NCBI RefSeq assembly: GCF_004114425.1
Contig: NZ_RDQF01000017.1
Location: 62,001 to 126,000 of the forward strand
Direction of reading: 5' to 3'
Source: Bradyrhizobium vignae
GTDB lineage: Bacteria; Pseudomonadota; Alphaproteobacteria; Rhizobiales; Xanthobacteraceae
Length of the DNA: 64,000 bases
Below are positions 1 to 9,617 of the stretch, piece after piece (the stretch's first letter is position 1; each line of letters starts with the position of its first letter). The translations under genes and the position numbers were made by a program. The notes under the pieces are model-generated. The model was not told the DNA's origin, did no database searches, and worked only from the letters and a program-made list of their open reading frames with translations.

Positions 1-2018
1 AGGAAGTCGATCGTATTCAGCTTGGCATCGGTCGTGTTCAGGATCTGCTGCCAGCTCTTATATTCGGCCATTCTGGGCAATTTGAATGCGATCTCTTCGG
101 GGGCGGCGTTCAGGACGATAAAGATCGCAGCCCCGCCCGGTTCCATCGGGCCCATCACATAGGAGAGGAATCTGCCTTCCGGAAATTTCCAGTCGCTCTC
201 CGTCATCTCGTCGCCGGCGGGCGTCAGCCACAACGCACCGTAGGAGGCGCCGTCGTTGGGCCGGCCATCAAGCCAGCGATGGCTGCGCAGCTGCGAGAAC
301 CGGCGGCGGATGTCGGCGAGATGGGCGACGAAATCGACCATGTCGTCGCCCTCCTTGCCGAGATTGTCCCAGCCGACCCAGCCGACTTCGTTGTCCTGGC
401 AATAGGCGTTGTTGTTGCCGGATTGCGAGTTGCCGACCTCGTCGCCGGCGAGGATCAACGGAACGCCCTGCGCCAGCATCAGGCAGGCCAGCACGTTCTT
501 GCGCAGCTGCCGGCGCAGGCTGATGATGTTGGGATCGTCGGTCGGCCCCTCGACACCACAATTGTTGCTGTGATTGTCGTTGGAGCCGTCGCGATTGTCC
601 TCGCCATTGGCCTCGTTGTGCTTCTCGTTGTAGCTGAAGAGGTCGGCGAGGGTGAAGCCGTCGTGGACGGTGATGTGATTGATGCTGGCGCGCGGCCGGC
701 GTCCGTCGTGGTTGAACAGGTCGGACGACGCGGTCATACGGCTGGAAATGTCGCCGATCAGGCTGCCTTCGCCGCTCCAGTAGCGGCGCATGGCGCTGCG
801 ATAGCGATCGTTCCATTCCGACCATTGCGATGGGAAGGCGCCGACCTGGTAGCCGCCGAGCCCGAGGTCCCAGGGCTCCGCGACGAGCTTGACGGCCGCC
901 AGCACCGGGTCCTGCCGGACCGCGGTCAAGAACGAGCTGCCGCGATCAAAGCCGTGCGGTCCCCGCGCCAGCGTGGTGGCGAGGTCGAAACGGAAGCCAT
1001 CGACATGGCAGACCTCGACCCAGTAGCGCAGGGAATCCATCACCATCTGCAGCACGCGCGGGTGGGTGAGGTTCACCGACGAGCCGCAACCGGTGAAATC
1101 GTCGTAGTAGCGCGGGTTCTCGCGGTTCAGCCAGTAATAGGAGGCGTTGTCGATGCCGCGATAGCACAGGGTCGGGCCGAGGTGGTTACCCTCGGCGGTG
1201 TGGTTGTAGACGACGTCGAGCATCACTTCGATTCCGGCATCGTGCAGCCGCGCCACCGTGGTGCGGAAGGAATCGAGCGCGTTGTCCTGAGCGTAGCGCG
1301 GCTCGGGCGCGAAGAAGGACAGCGTGTTGTAGCCCCAGTAATTGGCGAGCTTCTTTTCCACGAGGATGCGGTCGTCGACGAAGCTGTGGATCGGCAACAG
1401 CTCGACCGTGGTGACTCCGAGCTTCTTCAGGTGCTCGATCATCGCCGGCGAGGACAGGCCGCCATAGGTGCCGCGCAAGTTCGGCGGCACGTCGTCGCGC
1501 GTCTGAGTGAGGCCCTTGACGTGGGCCTCGTAGATGATGGTGTCTTCCCAGGAGATGTTGGGACGGATCTCGCGGCGACCCCAGTTGAAGGTCTCGTCGA
1601 CCACGACGGCCTTCGGCATGCCGCGCGCATTGTCGCGCCGGTCGAAGGACAGGTCTTCGCGCGGTGAGCCGGTGCGATAGGCAAAATGCGCATCGCTCCA
1701 GACCAGCCGCCCGGCAAGCCGCTTGGCATAGGGGTCGAGCAGCAGCTTGTTGGCGTTGAAGCGATGGCCGTGCTCGGGCTCGTAGGGCCCGTGCACGCGA
1801 TAGCCGTAGAGCTGGCCGGGCGAGACGTCATTGAGATAGCCGTGCCAGACATCCTCGGTCTTCTCAGGCAGCTCGATACGCTCGAGCTCGCGGCGGCCTT
1901 GCGCGTCGAACAGGCAGAGCTCGACCCTCTGCGCGTTGGCGGAGAACAGCGCGAAATTGGTGCCGCGTCCGTCCCAGCTTGCGCCGAGCCGTGCGGGCGA
2001 TCCGGCGGTCAGGCGCAT
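1..2018 (-). CDS. glgX: Glycogen debranching enzyme GlgX (3' end off the left edge)
   Basis: Isoamylase-type GH13 enzyme that removes alpha-1,6 branches from glycogen in the cytoplasm. Translation from the ATG at 2018 begins MRLTAGSPARLGASWDGRG, the usual start of the N-terminal beta-sandwich (CBM48). GH13 catalytic motifs follow: GFRFDLATTL with the nucleophile Asp, LVAEPWDLG with the acid Glu, and ITVHDGFTL with the third Asp. About 672 codons are present and the frame is still open at base 1, so only a short C-terminal piece is missing. It starts 3 bp after the glgB stop and is the last visible gene of the glgE-like/treS/glgB/glgX run. The catalytic residues are intact, unlike in the glgE-like gene of the same operon. 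Confidence 0.93.
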   Translation of the reverse strand, partial: MRLTAGSPARLGASWDGRGTNFALFSANAQRVELCLFDAQGRRELERIELPEKTEDVWHGYLNDVSPGQLYGYRVHGPYEPEHGHRFNANKLLLDPYAKRLAGRLVWSDAHFAYRTGSPREDLSFDRRDNARGMPKAVVVDETFNWGRREIRPNISWEDTIIYEAHVKGLTQTRDDVPPNLRGTYGGLSSPAMIEHLKKLGVTTVELLPIHSFVDDRILVEKKLANYWGYNTLSFFAPEPRYAQDNALDSFRTTVARLHDAGIEVMLDVVYNHTAEGNHLGPTLCYRGIDNASYYWLNRENPRYYDDFTGCGSSVNLTHPRVLQMVMDSLRYWVEVCHVDGFRFDLATTLARGPHGFDRGSSFLTAVRQDPVLAAVKLVAEPWDLGLGGYQVGAFPSQWSEWNDRYRSAMRRYWSGEGSLIGDISSRMTASSDLFNHDGRRPRASINHITVHDGFTLADLFSYNEKHNEANGEDNRDGSNDNHSNNCGVEGPTDDPNIISLRRQLRKNVLACLMLAQGVPLILAGDEVGNSQSGNNNAYCQDNEVGWVGWDNLGKEGDDMVDFVAHLADIRRRFSQLRSHRWLDGRPNDGASYGALWLTPAGDEMTESDWKFPEGRFLSYVMGPMEPGGAAIFIVLNAAPEEIAFKLPRMAEYKSWQQILNTTDAKLNTIDF

Positions 2019-2021
2019 CGA

Positions 2022-4169
2022 TCAGCTTTCCGGAACGAGGAAGATCGCGGCGAGCGGCGGAATGGTGAGGCGGAGCTCGGGCGTCTTGCCGTCAACGGTC
2101 TGAACCTCGCCGATGTTCCCGACATTGCTGCCGCCGTAATGGGCGGAGTCGGAGTTGAACACCTCTTTCCACTTGCCGGCCAAAGGCACGCGGACGCGAT
2201 AGTTGCGATAGACATTGGGAGAGAAATTGACGACCACCAGACATCGCGCCTGCTCGTCAAAGCCCTTGCGCAGCCAGGCGAACACGTTGCGGTTGGCATC
2301 GTCGGTGATCAGCCATTCGAAGCCGGCCTGGTCGCAATCCATCTGGTGCAGCGCCGGCACGGCCCGGTAGAGCCGGTTGAGGTCGCGGATCAGCGCCTGG
2401 ATGCCGGAATGGTACTTGTATTCGAGCAGGTGCCAGTCGAGCGATTGATCGTGATTCCATTCGCTGCTCTGCGCGATTTCCGCGCCCATGAACAGCAGCT
2501 TCTTGCCGGGATGTCCGAACATGAAGCTGTAATAGGCGCGCAAATTGGCGAAGCGCTGCCACTCGTCGCCGGGCATGCGGCCGAGGATCGAACGTTTGCC
2601 GTGCACGACCTCGTCATGCGACAGCGGCAGGATGAAGTTCTCCGAGAACGCGTAGTGCAGGCCGAACAGGATCTCGCCGTGGTGGTGCTTGCGGTAGATC
2701 GGATCCTTGCTGATGTAGCTCAGCGTGTCGTGCATCCAGCCCATGTTCCACTTGTAGCCGAAGCCGAGCCCGCCGAATTCGACCGGGCGTGAGACCTGAG
2801 GCCAGGCAGTGGACTCCTCAGCCGCCGTGGTCGCCTGCGGGAAGCGGGCGAACACTTCCGTGTTGAAACGGCGCAGGAAGTTGATCGCCTCGATGTTCTC
2901 CCGCCCGCCATACTGGTTCGGAACCCATGCGCCGGGCGGCCGGCTGTAGTCGAGATACAGCATGGAGGCCACCGCGTCGACGCGCAGACCGTCGATCGCG
3001 TAACGCTCCAGCCAGAACAGTGCATTCGACACCAGGAAGTTCGTCACTTCGGTGCGGCCGTAATTGTAGATCAGCGTGCCCCAGTCGAGGTGGCGACCCT
3101 GGAGCGGGTTGGCGTGCTCGTAGAGCGAGGTGCCGTCGAAATGGCCGAGCCCGTGCGGATCATCCGGGAAATGGCCGGGCACCCAGTCGAGCAGCACGCC
3201 GATGCCCTCGCGGTGGCAGGCATCGACCAGTGTCGCAAAGTCATCGGGTGTGCCGAAGCGGCTGGTCGGCGCGTAGAGGCCGGTCGGCTGGTAGCCCCAG
3301 GAGCCGTCGAACGGATGCTCGCTGACGGGCAGGAATTCGAGATGGGTGAATCCCATGTCGCGGGCGTAGGCCGGCAGCTGCTCGGCCAGTTCGCGATAGG
3401 TGAGCCATTCATTGTTGCCCTTGCGCCGCCACGAGCCGAGATGGACCTCGTAGATCGACATCGGCGCCGACAGGGCATTGATGCCGTCGGGCGCCGGGCG
3501 CGGCCGCGGCAGACGCGCCTCGTCGAACACGATCGAAGCCGTCTTCGGCCGCAGCTCGCTGGCAAATGCCAGCGGATCGGATTTCAGCGGCAGCAGGTGG
3601 CCGTGCGGGCCGATGATCTCGAATTTGTAGTGATCGCCGGCCTTCGCATGCGGAATGAACAATTCCCAGTAACCGCTGCCGCGCACCCGCATCGGGTGAC
3701 GCCGCCCGTCCCAGAAGTTGAAGTCGCCGACCACGGATACGCGCCCCGCATTTGGCGCCAGCACCACGAAGCCGATGCCGTCCACGCCCTCGAGCCGCAT
3801 CGGATGCGCGCCGAGCTTGTCGTAGAGGCGCTGATGGGTGCCTTCGCCGAGCAGGTAGAGATCGAAATCGGTCAGGATCGGCGGAAAGCGGTAGGCATCC
3901 TCGAACTCGACGACGTCGTTGCCGAAGGTCGCGCGCAGCTGGTAGTGCTTCGAGCCATTGGGCAGGGCGCCGATGAACAGGCCGGAATCGTGCACGCGGT
4001 CGAGCGGAGCGACCTCGCCATGCTCGCCGACCGCCTCGACATTGGTGGCCTCGGGCAGAAACGCGCGCACCACGCTTTTGCCGCCCTCGGGATGCAGCCC
4101 GAGATAGTGGAAGGGATCGGAGTGGCGGCCCTCGATGATCGCATAGGCCTCGGCAGGCAATTTAGGCAT
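2022..4169 (-). CDS. glgB: 1,4-alpha-glucan branching enzyme GlgB
   Basis: Introduces alpha-1,6 branches into linear alpha-glucan (GH13). 715 aa, a normal length for GlgB with two N-terminal beta domains. Visible motifs: [39 protein letters not shown] with the nucleophile Asp, AEESTAW with the acid Glu, and [13 protein letters not shown] chose the ATG at 4169 ([11 protein letters not shown]), which overlaps the treS stop by 8 bp and has GAGAG upstream; an in-frame GTG at 4187 is an alternative. The overlap implies translational coupling to treS. Next to TreS-Mak it would branch the linear glucan made by a GlgE-type transferase. Confidence 0.96.
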   Translation of the reverse strand: MPKLPAEAYAIIEGRHSDPFHYLGLHPEGGKSVVRAFLPEATNVEAVGEHGEVAPLDRVHDSGLFIGALPNGSKHYQLRATFGNDVVEFEDAYRFPPILTDFDLYLLGEGTHQRLYDKLGAHPMRLEGVDGIGFVVLAPNAGRVSVVGDFNFWDGRRHPMRVRGSGYWELFIPHAKAGDHYKFEIIGPHGHLLPLKSDPLAFASELRPKTASIVFDEARLPRPRPAPDGINALSAPMSIYEVHLGSWRRKGNNEWLTYRELAEQLPAYARDMGFTHLEFLPVSEHPFDGSWGYQPTGLYAPTSRFGTPDDFATLVDACHREGIGVLLDWVPGHFPDDPHGLGHFDGTSLYEHANPLQGRHLDWGTLIYNYGRTEVTNFLVSNALFWLERYAIDGLRVDAVASMLYLDYSRPPGAWVPNQYGGRENIEAINFLRRFNTEVFARFPQATTAAEESTAWPQVSRPVEFGGLGFGYKWNMGWMHDTLSYISKDPIYRKHHHGEILFGLHYAFSENFILPLSHDEVVHGKRSILGRMPGDEWQRFANLRAYYSFMFGHPGKKLLFMGAEIAQSSEWNHDQSLDWHLLEYKYHSGIQALIRDLNRLYRAVPALHQMDCDQAGFEWLITDDANRNVFAWLRKGFDEQARCLVVVNFSPNVYRNYRVRVPLAGKWKEVFNSDSAHYGGSNVGNIGEVQTVDGKTPELRLTIPPLAAIFLVPES

Positions 4170-7100
4170 GGGCTTCGCTCTCGGCACTGGACAGAATGCG
4201 AAGCAGTTCGGTCAGCGGCGCATGGAGCCCCTCAGGCCGGTGGGACAGCTCGTGCTCTACTTCGTCGAACGCTTGATCAAGCAGGAAAAACCTTAACAGG
4301 CCTCGCGTTGATGGCCGATCTTCCGGCCACAGCCTCCGGTCGGTCATGGCTTCGCGGTAGGCGGATAGGAAGGTCGCGGTGGCGCGTTCGCGCCATTCGT
4401 CGAGCGCGGCGACGAGCCGGCCCTGCTCGTCGGAGGCGCCCGTGAGCGCGCGACTGAGGGCCGCGTTAACCGAAACGTCGATCGAGTGGATCAGGCCCGC
4501 GACGTCGCGGGCGGCCGGAGCCTTGCGCCGCTTGTCGACCAGTGGCACGCGCGGATCGCCGTCGAAATCGATGATGAAGATGTCGTCCTTCACGATCAGA
4601 GTTTGCCCGAGGCGGAAGTCGCCATGATGACGGATGTTCAACCCACGGGTCCCGGAAGGCAATAGCGCATTCAGCCGGTCGGACAGGCCCGCACGCGTCT
4701 CCGTAAGCCGATCGATCAGCGGCCGGTGCGCCTCCGGCAGGCCGTGGCGGCTGTCGGCCAGCCGTTCGAAAACCTGCTCGGCGCGAGCCTTGAGGTCGGA
4801 TACGAGGCGCGCGATGCATGCGGAATCGATCGGCTCCGGAGCGAGCTCGTCCGGTCTTGCCGCGGCGAGGGCGACATGCAGCTCGGCGAGCCGCCGGCCG
4901 ATCTGCGCGATGAAATGCAGATACGGCGCCTGCTCCTGGGTTTCGCGTGGCATCTTATCGGCCGGCGCCACGCGCTGCTCGTCGATATAACGATCGAGAT
5001 AGCCCGTGGTCACCGTCCAGCCGTCGCCCTGGTTCTCGACATAGGCATGCAGCACGCCGAGCGCGCTGCGCTGGTCGCCGTCGACCAGCTCGACGCTGCC
5101 GAGCAGCGCCGGTGTGTTGGCGAAGCGCGCGACCTCGGTGAGATAGTGGCCGATCTCGATCTCGGGGCTGATGCCGCTTTCGAGCCGGCGATAGATCTTG
5201 GCGACGTACTGGTTGTCGACCAGCGCGGTGCTGTTCGACTGCTCGATCGCACGGATGCGCCCGGGCTCCTTGATCGTGTAATCGGCGAAGCGGCTGGTGG
5301 CCTTGAACTCCAGCCGCAGATTGTTCTCTTCCACCACGAGATTCTGCGACAGATTGCGCAGGAACAGGCCGATGAAGATCTGCTCGGTCGCGACATCGAG
5401 CAGCGTGCCTTCGCGCGCGCCCTGGCGCACGGCGGCCAGCGCTTTCGGGTTGAAGCGCTCGCGGTCGAAGCGCACCCACTCGATCTGTAGCGGCAGTACG
5501 TAGCGTGTGGTCGCGTCCCCCTGCCTGGTCTCGAAAAACGCGATCCAGGGGCGGTTGTCGCCGATGTCGCAGAACGGTACCGCAGAGGTCAACGCGGTCT
5601 TGATCTGCTTGGGATTGTGCTCGGGGAACCAACGCGTCCGTGACAGAAATCCCGGCAGCACGTCGCGCTCGAACACGCCGCGCTCGCGGGCAAGCGACAC
5701 CCAGTTCGAGTTCACCGGGACCACCAGCGTCTCGAACTCCGGCACCGCGCTCGGCGTCACCGGCTCGGACTTGTCGCGCTCCAGAAGCTGGAACCAGTAG
5801 AAGCCATAGGGCCCCAGCGTGATCATGTAAGGCAGTTCGCCGATCGGGGGAAAGCGGGTGCGGCCGAGCATCTCCTGCGGGATGCGGTCCTTCCACGGCG
5901 ACAGGTCGAGCTCGGTCGCTTGCGCGGCACGGGAGAGATTGGCGACGCAGAGGATCACCTCGTCGCGATACTGCCGGACATAGGCCAGCACGGCGCGGTT
6001 GGCCGGGCGGATGAAGGTCATGGTGCCGCGGCCGAAGGCGAGCGTCGACTTGCGCACCGAGATCAGCCGCTTGGTGGCGCTGAGCAGCGACGACAGGCTG
6101 CGCGACTGTGCCTCCACGTTCACCGACTCATAGCCATAGACCGGGTCCATGATCAGCGGCGCGTAGAGGCGGGCCGGATCGCAGCGCGAGAAACCGCCGT
6201 TGCGGTCCGGGCTCCATTGCATCGGCGTGCGCACGCCGTTGCGGTCGCCGAGATAGATGTTGTCGCCCATCCCGATCTCGTCGCCGTAATAGATGATCGG
6301 CGTGCCGGGGAACGACAGCAGCAGCGAGTTCATCAGCTCGATCTTGCGGCGGTCGTTGTCCATCAGCGGCGCAAGGCGCCTGCGAATGCCGACATTGATG
6401 CGCGCGCGGGGATCGTTGGCGTAGGTGGTCCAGAGATAGTCGCGCTCGACGTCGGTGACCATCTCCAGCGTCAGCTCGTCGTGGTTGCGCAGGAACAGCG
6501 CCCATTGGCAGCTCGCCGGGATGTCCGGCGTCTGGCGCAGGATGTCGGTGATCGGGAAGCGGTCCTCCTGTGCGATCGCCATGTAGATGCGCGGCATCAG
6601 CGGGAAGTGATAGGCCATGTGGCACTCGTCGCCACGGCCGAAATATTCCTGCACGTCCTCTGGCCATTGATTGGCCTCGGCCAGCAGCAGCTTGCCTTTG
6701 GAATACGCATCGAGCTCCTGGCGCAGGCGCTTGATGATCGCATGCGTCTCGGGGAGGTTCTCGTTCGAGGTGCCCTCGCGCTCGCAGAGATAGGGAATGG
6801 CATCGAGGCGGAATCCGTCGACGCCGGCATCGAGCCAGCGCTTCATCACCTGGATGATAGCGCTGACCACGCGCGGATTGTCGAAATTGAGGTCCGGCTG
6901 GTGCGAGAAGAAACGGTGCCAGTAGAACGCGCCGGCCTCGGGATCCCAGGTCCAGTTCGACTTCTCCGTATCGGTGAAGATGATGCGCGTGCCCTGGTAT
7001 TTCTGGTCGGTGTCGCTCCAGACGTACCAGTTGCGCGCGCTGGAGCCTGGATGGCTGCGCCGCGCGCGCTTGAACCACTTGTGCTGGTCCGAAGTGTGGT

Positions 7101-7455
7101 TGACGACGAGCTCGGTGATGACGCGCAGGCCGCGCTTCTGCGCCTCCTGGATGAAGCGCTTGAAATCCTTCATCGTCCCGAAATCGGGATTGACCGACCC
7201 GTAGTCGGCGATGTCGTAGCCGTCGTCGCGGCCGGGCGAGGGATAGAACGGCAGCAGCCACAGCGCGGTGACGCCGAGCTCCTGGAGGTAAGGCAGCTTC
7301 TCGGTCAGTCCGGCGAAGTCGCCGATGCCGTCATTATTGCTGTCGGCAAAAGCCTTGACGTGGAGCTGATAGATGATGGCATCCTTGTACCAGAGCTCAT
7401 CCACGACCTCGGCAGCCTCGGCTTTTTTGGCATCGACGGAAGACAGGACATTCAT
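4162..7455 (-). CDS. treS: Trehalose synthase-maltokinase fusion (TreS-Mak/Pep2)
   Basis: Bifunctional protein of 1097 aa. The N-terminal ~560 residues are a GH13 trehalose synthase interconverting trehalose and maltose: motifs [40 protein letters not shown] (nucleophile), LLLAEANQW (acid) and FLRNHDEL. The C-terminal ~500 residues are a maltokinase with an aminoglycoside-phosphotransferase-like fold: [11 protein letters not shown] catalytic loop and IIDFDGDP metal-binding motif. Together they would turn trehalose into maltose-1-phosphate, the GlgE substrate. The start is the ATG at 7455 ([14 protein letters not shown]); the open frame extends further upstream but without family similarity. 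It lies 11 bp downstream of the glgE-like gene. All catalytic residues expected of both domains are present. Confidence 0.95.
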   Translation of the reverse strand: MNVLSSVDAKKAEAAEVVDELWYKDAIIYQLHVKAFADSNNDGIGDFAGLTEKLPYLQELGVTALWLLPFYPSPGRDDGYDIADYGSVNPDFGTMKDFKRFIQEAQKRGLRVITELVVNHTSDQHKWFKRARRSHPGSSARNWYVWSDTDQKYQGTRIIFTDTEKSNWTWDPEAGAFYWHRFFSHQPDLNFDNPRVVSAIIQVMKRWLDAGVDGFRLDAIPYLCEREGTSNENLPETHAIIKRLRQELDAYSKGKLLLAEANQWPEDVQEYFGRGDECHMAYHFPLMPRIYMAIAQEDRFPITDILRQTPDIPASCQWALFLRNHDELTLEMVTDVERDYLWTTYANDPRARINVGIRRRLAPLMDNDRRKIELMNSLLLSFPGTPIIYYGDEIGMGDNIYLGDRNGVRTPMQWSPDRNGGFSRCDPARLYAPLIMDPVYGYESVNVEAQSRSLSSLLSATKRLISVRKSTLAFGRGTMTFIRPANRAVLAYVRQYRDEVILCVANLSRAAQATELDLSPWKDRIPQEMLGRTRFPPIGELPYMITLGPYGFYWFQLLERDKSEPVTPSAVPEFETLVVPVNSNWVSLARERGVFERDVLPGFLSRTRWFPEHNPKQIKTALTSAVPFCDIGDNRPWIAFFETRQGDATTRYVLPLQIEWVRFDRERFNPKALAAVRQGAREGTLLDVATEQIFIGLFLRNLSQNLVVEENNLRLEFKATSRFADYTIKEPGRIRAIEQSNSTALVDNQYVAKIYRRLESGISPEIEIGHYLTEVARFANTPALLGSVELVDGDQRSALGVLHAYVENQGDGWTVTTGYLDRYIDEQRVAPADKMPRETQEQAPYLHFIAQIGRRLAELHVALAAARPDELAPEPIDSACIARLVSDLKARAEQVFERLADSRHGLPEAHRPLIDRLTETRAGLSDRLNALLPSGTRGLNIRHHGDFRLGQTLIVKDDIFIIDFDGDPRVPLVDKRRKAPAARDVAGLIHSIDVSVNAALSRALTGASDEQGRLVAALDEWRERATATFLSAYREAMTDRRLWPEDRPSTRGLLRFFLLDQAFDEVEHELSHRPEGLHAPLTELLRILSSAESEAHA

Positions 7456-7466
7456 GGCGTGAACCC

Positions 7467-9413
7467 TTACGCCAGGCCGCGGAATAGAAGCGCCGGATCG
7501 CGCTCTGGATCGATACGCAATCTGATTCCGCCCCATTCGATGCAGGACCGCTCGCCGGTGACGAGGTTTTCGAGTGTCGTCACATGGTGTCGCTGCCCGC
7601 CGACGTCAATGGTGACGTCGCCGAGCGGCAGCCAGAATTCGCGCACGTGGCGCGACAGCGCGATCACGACGATGACGGCATTGTCCGGCTCGGCCGTCTG
7701 CTTCACGAAGGCAATGGTTTCGCCATCCTCGACGCCGAGGAAGCGCAGATTGACCGTCTGCCGGAGCGCCGCGTTCTCGGTGCGGATGCGATTGAGCGCG
7801 GCGATGTAGGGCTTGATGTTGCCGGGCTTGTCCCAGTCGCGCGGCTTGATCCGATATTTCTCGGAATCCAGATATTCTTCGCGGCCGGGAATGGCCTCAT
7901 GCTCGAGGAGCTCGAATCCGCCAAAGATGCCGTAATTGCCCGAGAGCGTCGCCGCCAGTGCGATGCGCGACTTGAATGCCCAGGCCTCTCCGCTCTGGAG
8001 ATGATAAGGCAGCAGGTCGGCCGTGTTGACGAACAGGTTCGGACGATAGAACTCGCGCTCGGGATAGCGCGTCAGCTCGCCGAGATATTGCTCCAGCTCC
8101 CACCTTTCCGTGCGCCAGGGGAAATAGGTGAACGACTGCGCAAAGCCGAGCTTGGCGAGGCCGTTCATCAGCTTCGGCCGTGCATAGGTCTTGGAGAACA
8201 GGATCACCTCCGGATGCCGGCGGCGGATGTCGTGGATCAGCCACTCCCAGAATGGAAGCGGCGCGGTGTCGTGATTGTCGATGGCGAAGATGGTGACGCC
8301 ATGGTCGATCCAGAACAGCATGGCGTCGCGAAACGCATTCCACAGGCCGGTGCGATCCACCGAGGCGAAATCGGGAATGACGATGTCGGAATAAGGGCCG
8401 TCGGCCGTCCGTACCGAGCGGTCCGGCCGCCATTTGAACCATTCCGGATGCTGAGTCATCCAGGGATGGTCCGGCGAGCACTGCACCGCGAAGTCCAGTG
8501 CGAGCTCGAGCCCGTACTCGAGGCATGTGGCGACCAGCGCGCGAAAATCCTCGATCGTGCCGAGCTCGGGATGCAGCGCATCGTGGCCGCCCTCGGCCGA
8601 GCCGATCGCATAGGGCGAGCCCGGATCGCCCTCATTTGCCACCGGCGCGTCGTTGCGGCCCTTGCGGCTTGTGTGACCGATCGGGTGGATCGGCGTGAAG
8701 TAGAGCACGTCAAAGCCCATGGCAGCGATGTCGGGCACGCGCGCGATGCAGTCGCGCAGCGTGCCATGCCGGCCCGGCAATGCGCTCTGGCTGCGCGGCA
8801 TCATCTGATACCAGGCGCTAGAGCGCGCCTTGTCGCGGTCTATGCTCAGCGGGAAGAGTGGTGAGCGGGTGAGGTCGGGGCGCGACTGGCTCTCGGCCAT
8901 CGCTGTGCCGAGCTCGGCTGCGAGCAGTGAGGCGACGTCGCCGTTCCTCAGATAGTCCTCGCATTGCCTGATGATGACCGCTGCCGCGTCCTGCCGCGCG
9001 CCATGCGCCTTGGTCAAAAGGCCCGCGCCCTCGATGGCATCGAGGCTGACATCGGCCCCGGTACGCCGCTTGCGCGCGACCGCGTGCGACCAGGTGGCGA
9101 ACTCGTCGGTCCAGGCTTCGATCGCGTAGACATATTGGCCGGGCTCAACGGGCGTGAACGCGCCGCACCAGCGGTCGTTGCCGTGATGGGTCATCGGCTC
9201 GCTCCGCCATTCGCGGTCCTGCTCTCCTCGCCAGATCAGCGCGGCGGCGATCACGGCCTCGCCGTCGCGGTAGATGTCGGCCCAGACCTCGACCGGTTCG
9301 CCGGCGATCCGCTTCACGGCGAAGCGGCCGCCGTCGATCGAGGGATAGACGTCCTCGATCAGGAAAGCGCTGCCGGCTGCGGCACTTTCGACAGTTTGAA
9401 TTGTCTTGTTCAC
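7467..9413 (-). CDS. GlgE-like maltosyltransferase with substituted catalytic residues
   Basis: 648 aa with GlgE architecture: an N-terminal beta domain (IEDVYPSIDGGRFAVKRI), a helical insert, then a GH13 barrel. GlgE moves maltose from maltose-1-phosphate onto alpha-1,4-glucan. Similarity to the family is clear in FWEWLIHDIRRRHPEV, ARPKLMNGLAKLGFAQS, TADLLPY and GIFGGFELLEHEAI. The catalytic centre differs: it reads FAIDNHDTAP where GlgE has FRVDNPHTKP, so the invariant Arg is Ala377 while nucleophile Asp379 remains. Exactly 29 residues on, the acid/base Glu is Lys408 (LFSKTYARPK). The third Asp (TADLLP, ~466) is present. Start is the GTG at 9413; no strong Shine-Dalgarno is visible. It could be an inactive or repurposed GlgE, so I give no symbol. 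Family assignment is firm; activity is doubtful. Confidence 0.85.
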   Translation of the reverse strand: MNKTIQTVESAAAGSAFLIEDVYPSIDGGRFAVKRIAGEPVEVWADIYRDGEAVIAAALIWRGEQDREWRSEPMTHHGNDRWCGAFTPVEPGQYVYAIEAWTDEFATWSHAVARKRRTGADVSLDAIEGAGLLTKAHGARQDAAAVIIRQCEDYLRNGDVASLLAAELGTAMAESQSRPDLTRSPLFPLSIDRDKARSSAWYQMMPRSQSALPGRHGTLRDCIARVPDIAAMGFDVLYFTPIHPIGHTSRKGRNDAPVANEGDPGSPYAIGSAEGGHDALHPELGTIEDFRALVATCLEYGLELALDFAVQCSPDHPWMTQHPEWFKWRPDRSVRTADGPYSDIVIPDFASVDRTGLWNAFRDAMLFWIDHGVTIFAIDNHDTAPLPFWEWLIHDIRRRHPEVILFSKTYARPKLMNGLAKLGFAQSFTYFPWRTERWELEQYLGELTRYPEREFYRPNLFVNTADLLPYHLQSGEAWAFKSRIALAATLSGNYGIFGGFELLEHEAIPGREEYLDSEKYRIKPRDWDKPGNIKPYIAALNRIRTENAALRQTVNLRFLGVEDGETIAFVKQTAEPDNAVIVVIALSRHVREFWLPLGDVTIDVGGQRHHVTTLENLVTGERSCIEWGGIRLRIDPERDPALLFRGLA

Positions 9414-9483
9414 GGTGATGCCATTGACAAGAAAGCAGGAGCCCGTTTCCCTTGTCGGGAACCCACGCTTGGTACCATTATAG

Positions 9484-9539
9484 AAAGCCGCTTATGTGTC
9501 ATTGGTTCCCCCGGGAACGGCAAGCGCAGTGTGCGAGTT
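9484..9539. promoter_or_regulatory. Divergent GGAAC-type (EcfG-like) promoter region
   Basis: The 204-bp gap between glgE-like (minus) and malQ (plus) contains two back-to-back GGAAC boxes in a near palindrome at 9505-9518. Plus strand: GGAAC 9514-9518, 17 bp, then AGTT 9536-9539. Minus strand: GGAAC 9509-9505, 17 bp, then CTTT 9487-9484. The alphaproteobacterial EcfG consensus is GGAAC, 16-17 bp, CGTT, so each side has the right spacing and one mismatch in the -10 box. The minus-side mismatch is in the more conserved part. This is pattern matching only. Confidence 0.45.
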
Positions 9540-9617
9540 ACCCCTGACTAACCTCTTCCGCGACCTCGTTAAAATCGATGCCCCTGGCCAAACAATGGCC
9601 TGCAAGCTGCGTGCCGA

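Noticed and set aside
279-1667. Long plus-strand frame opposite glgX
   Set aside because: Composition of an antisense shadow (Ala/Val/Arg-rich, no motif); the minus strand encodes an intact GlgX with all catalytic motifs.
5920-7809. Long plus-strand frame opposite treS and the glgE-like gene
   Set aside because: Crosses the boundary of two real minus-strand genes and shows no domain; high-GC antisense artefact.
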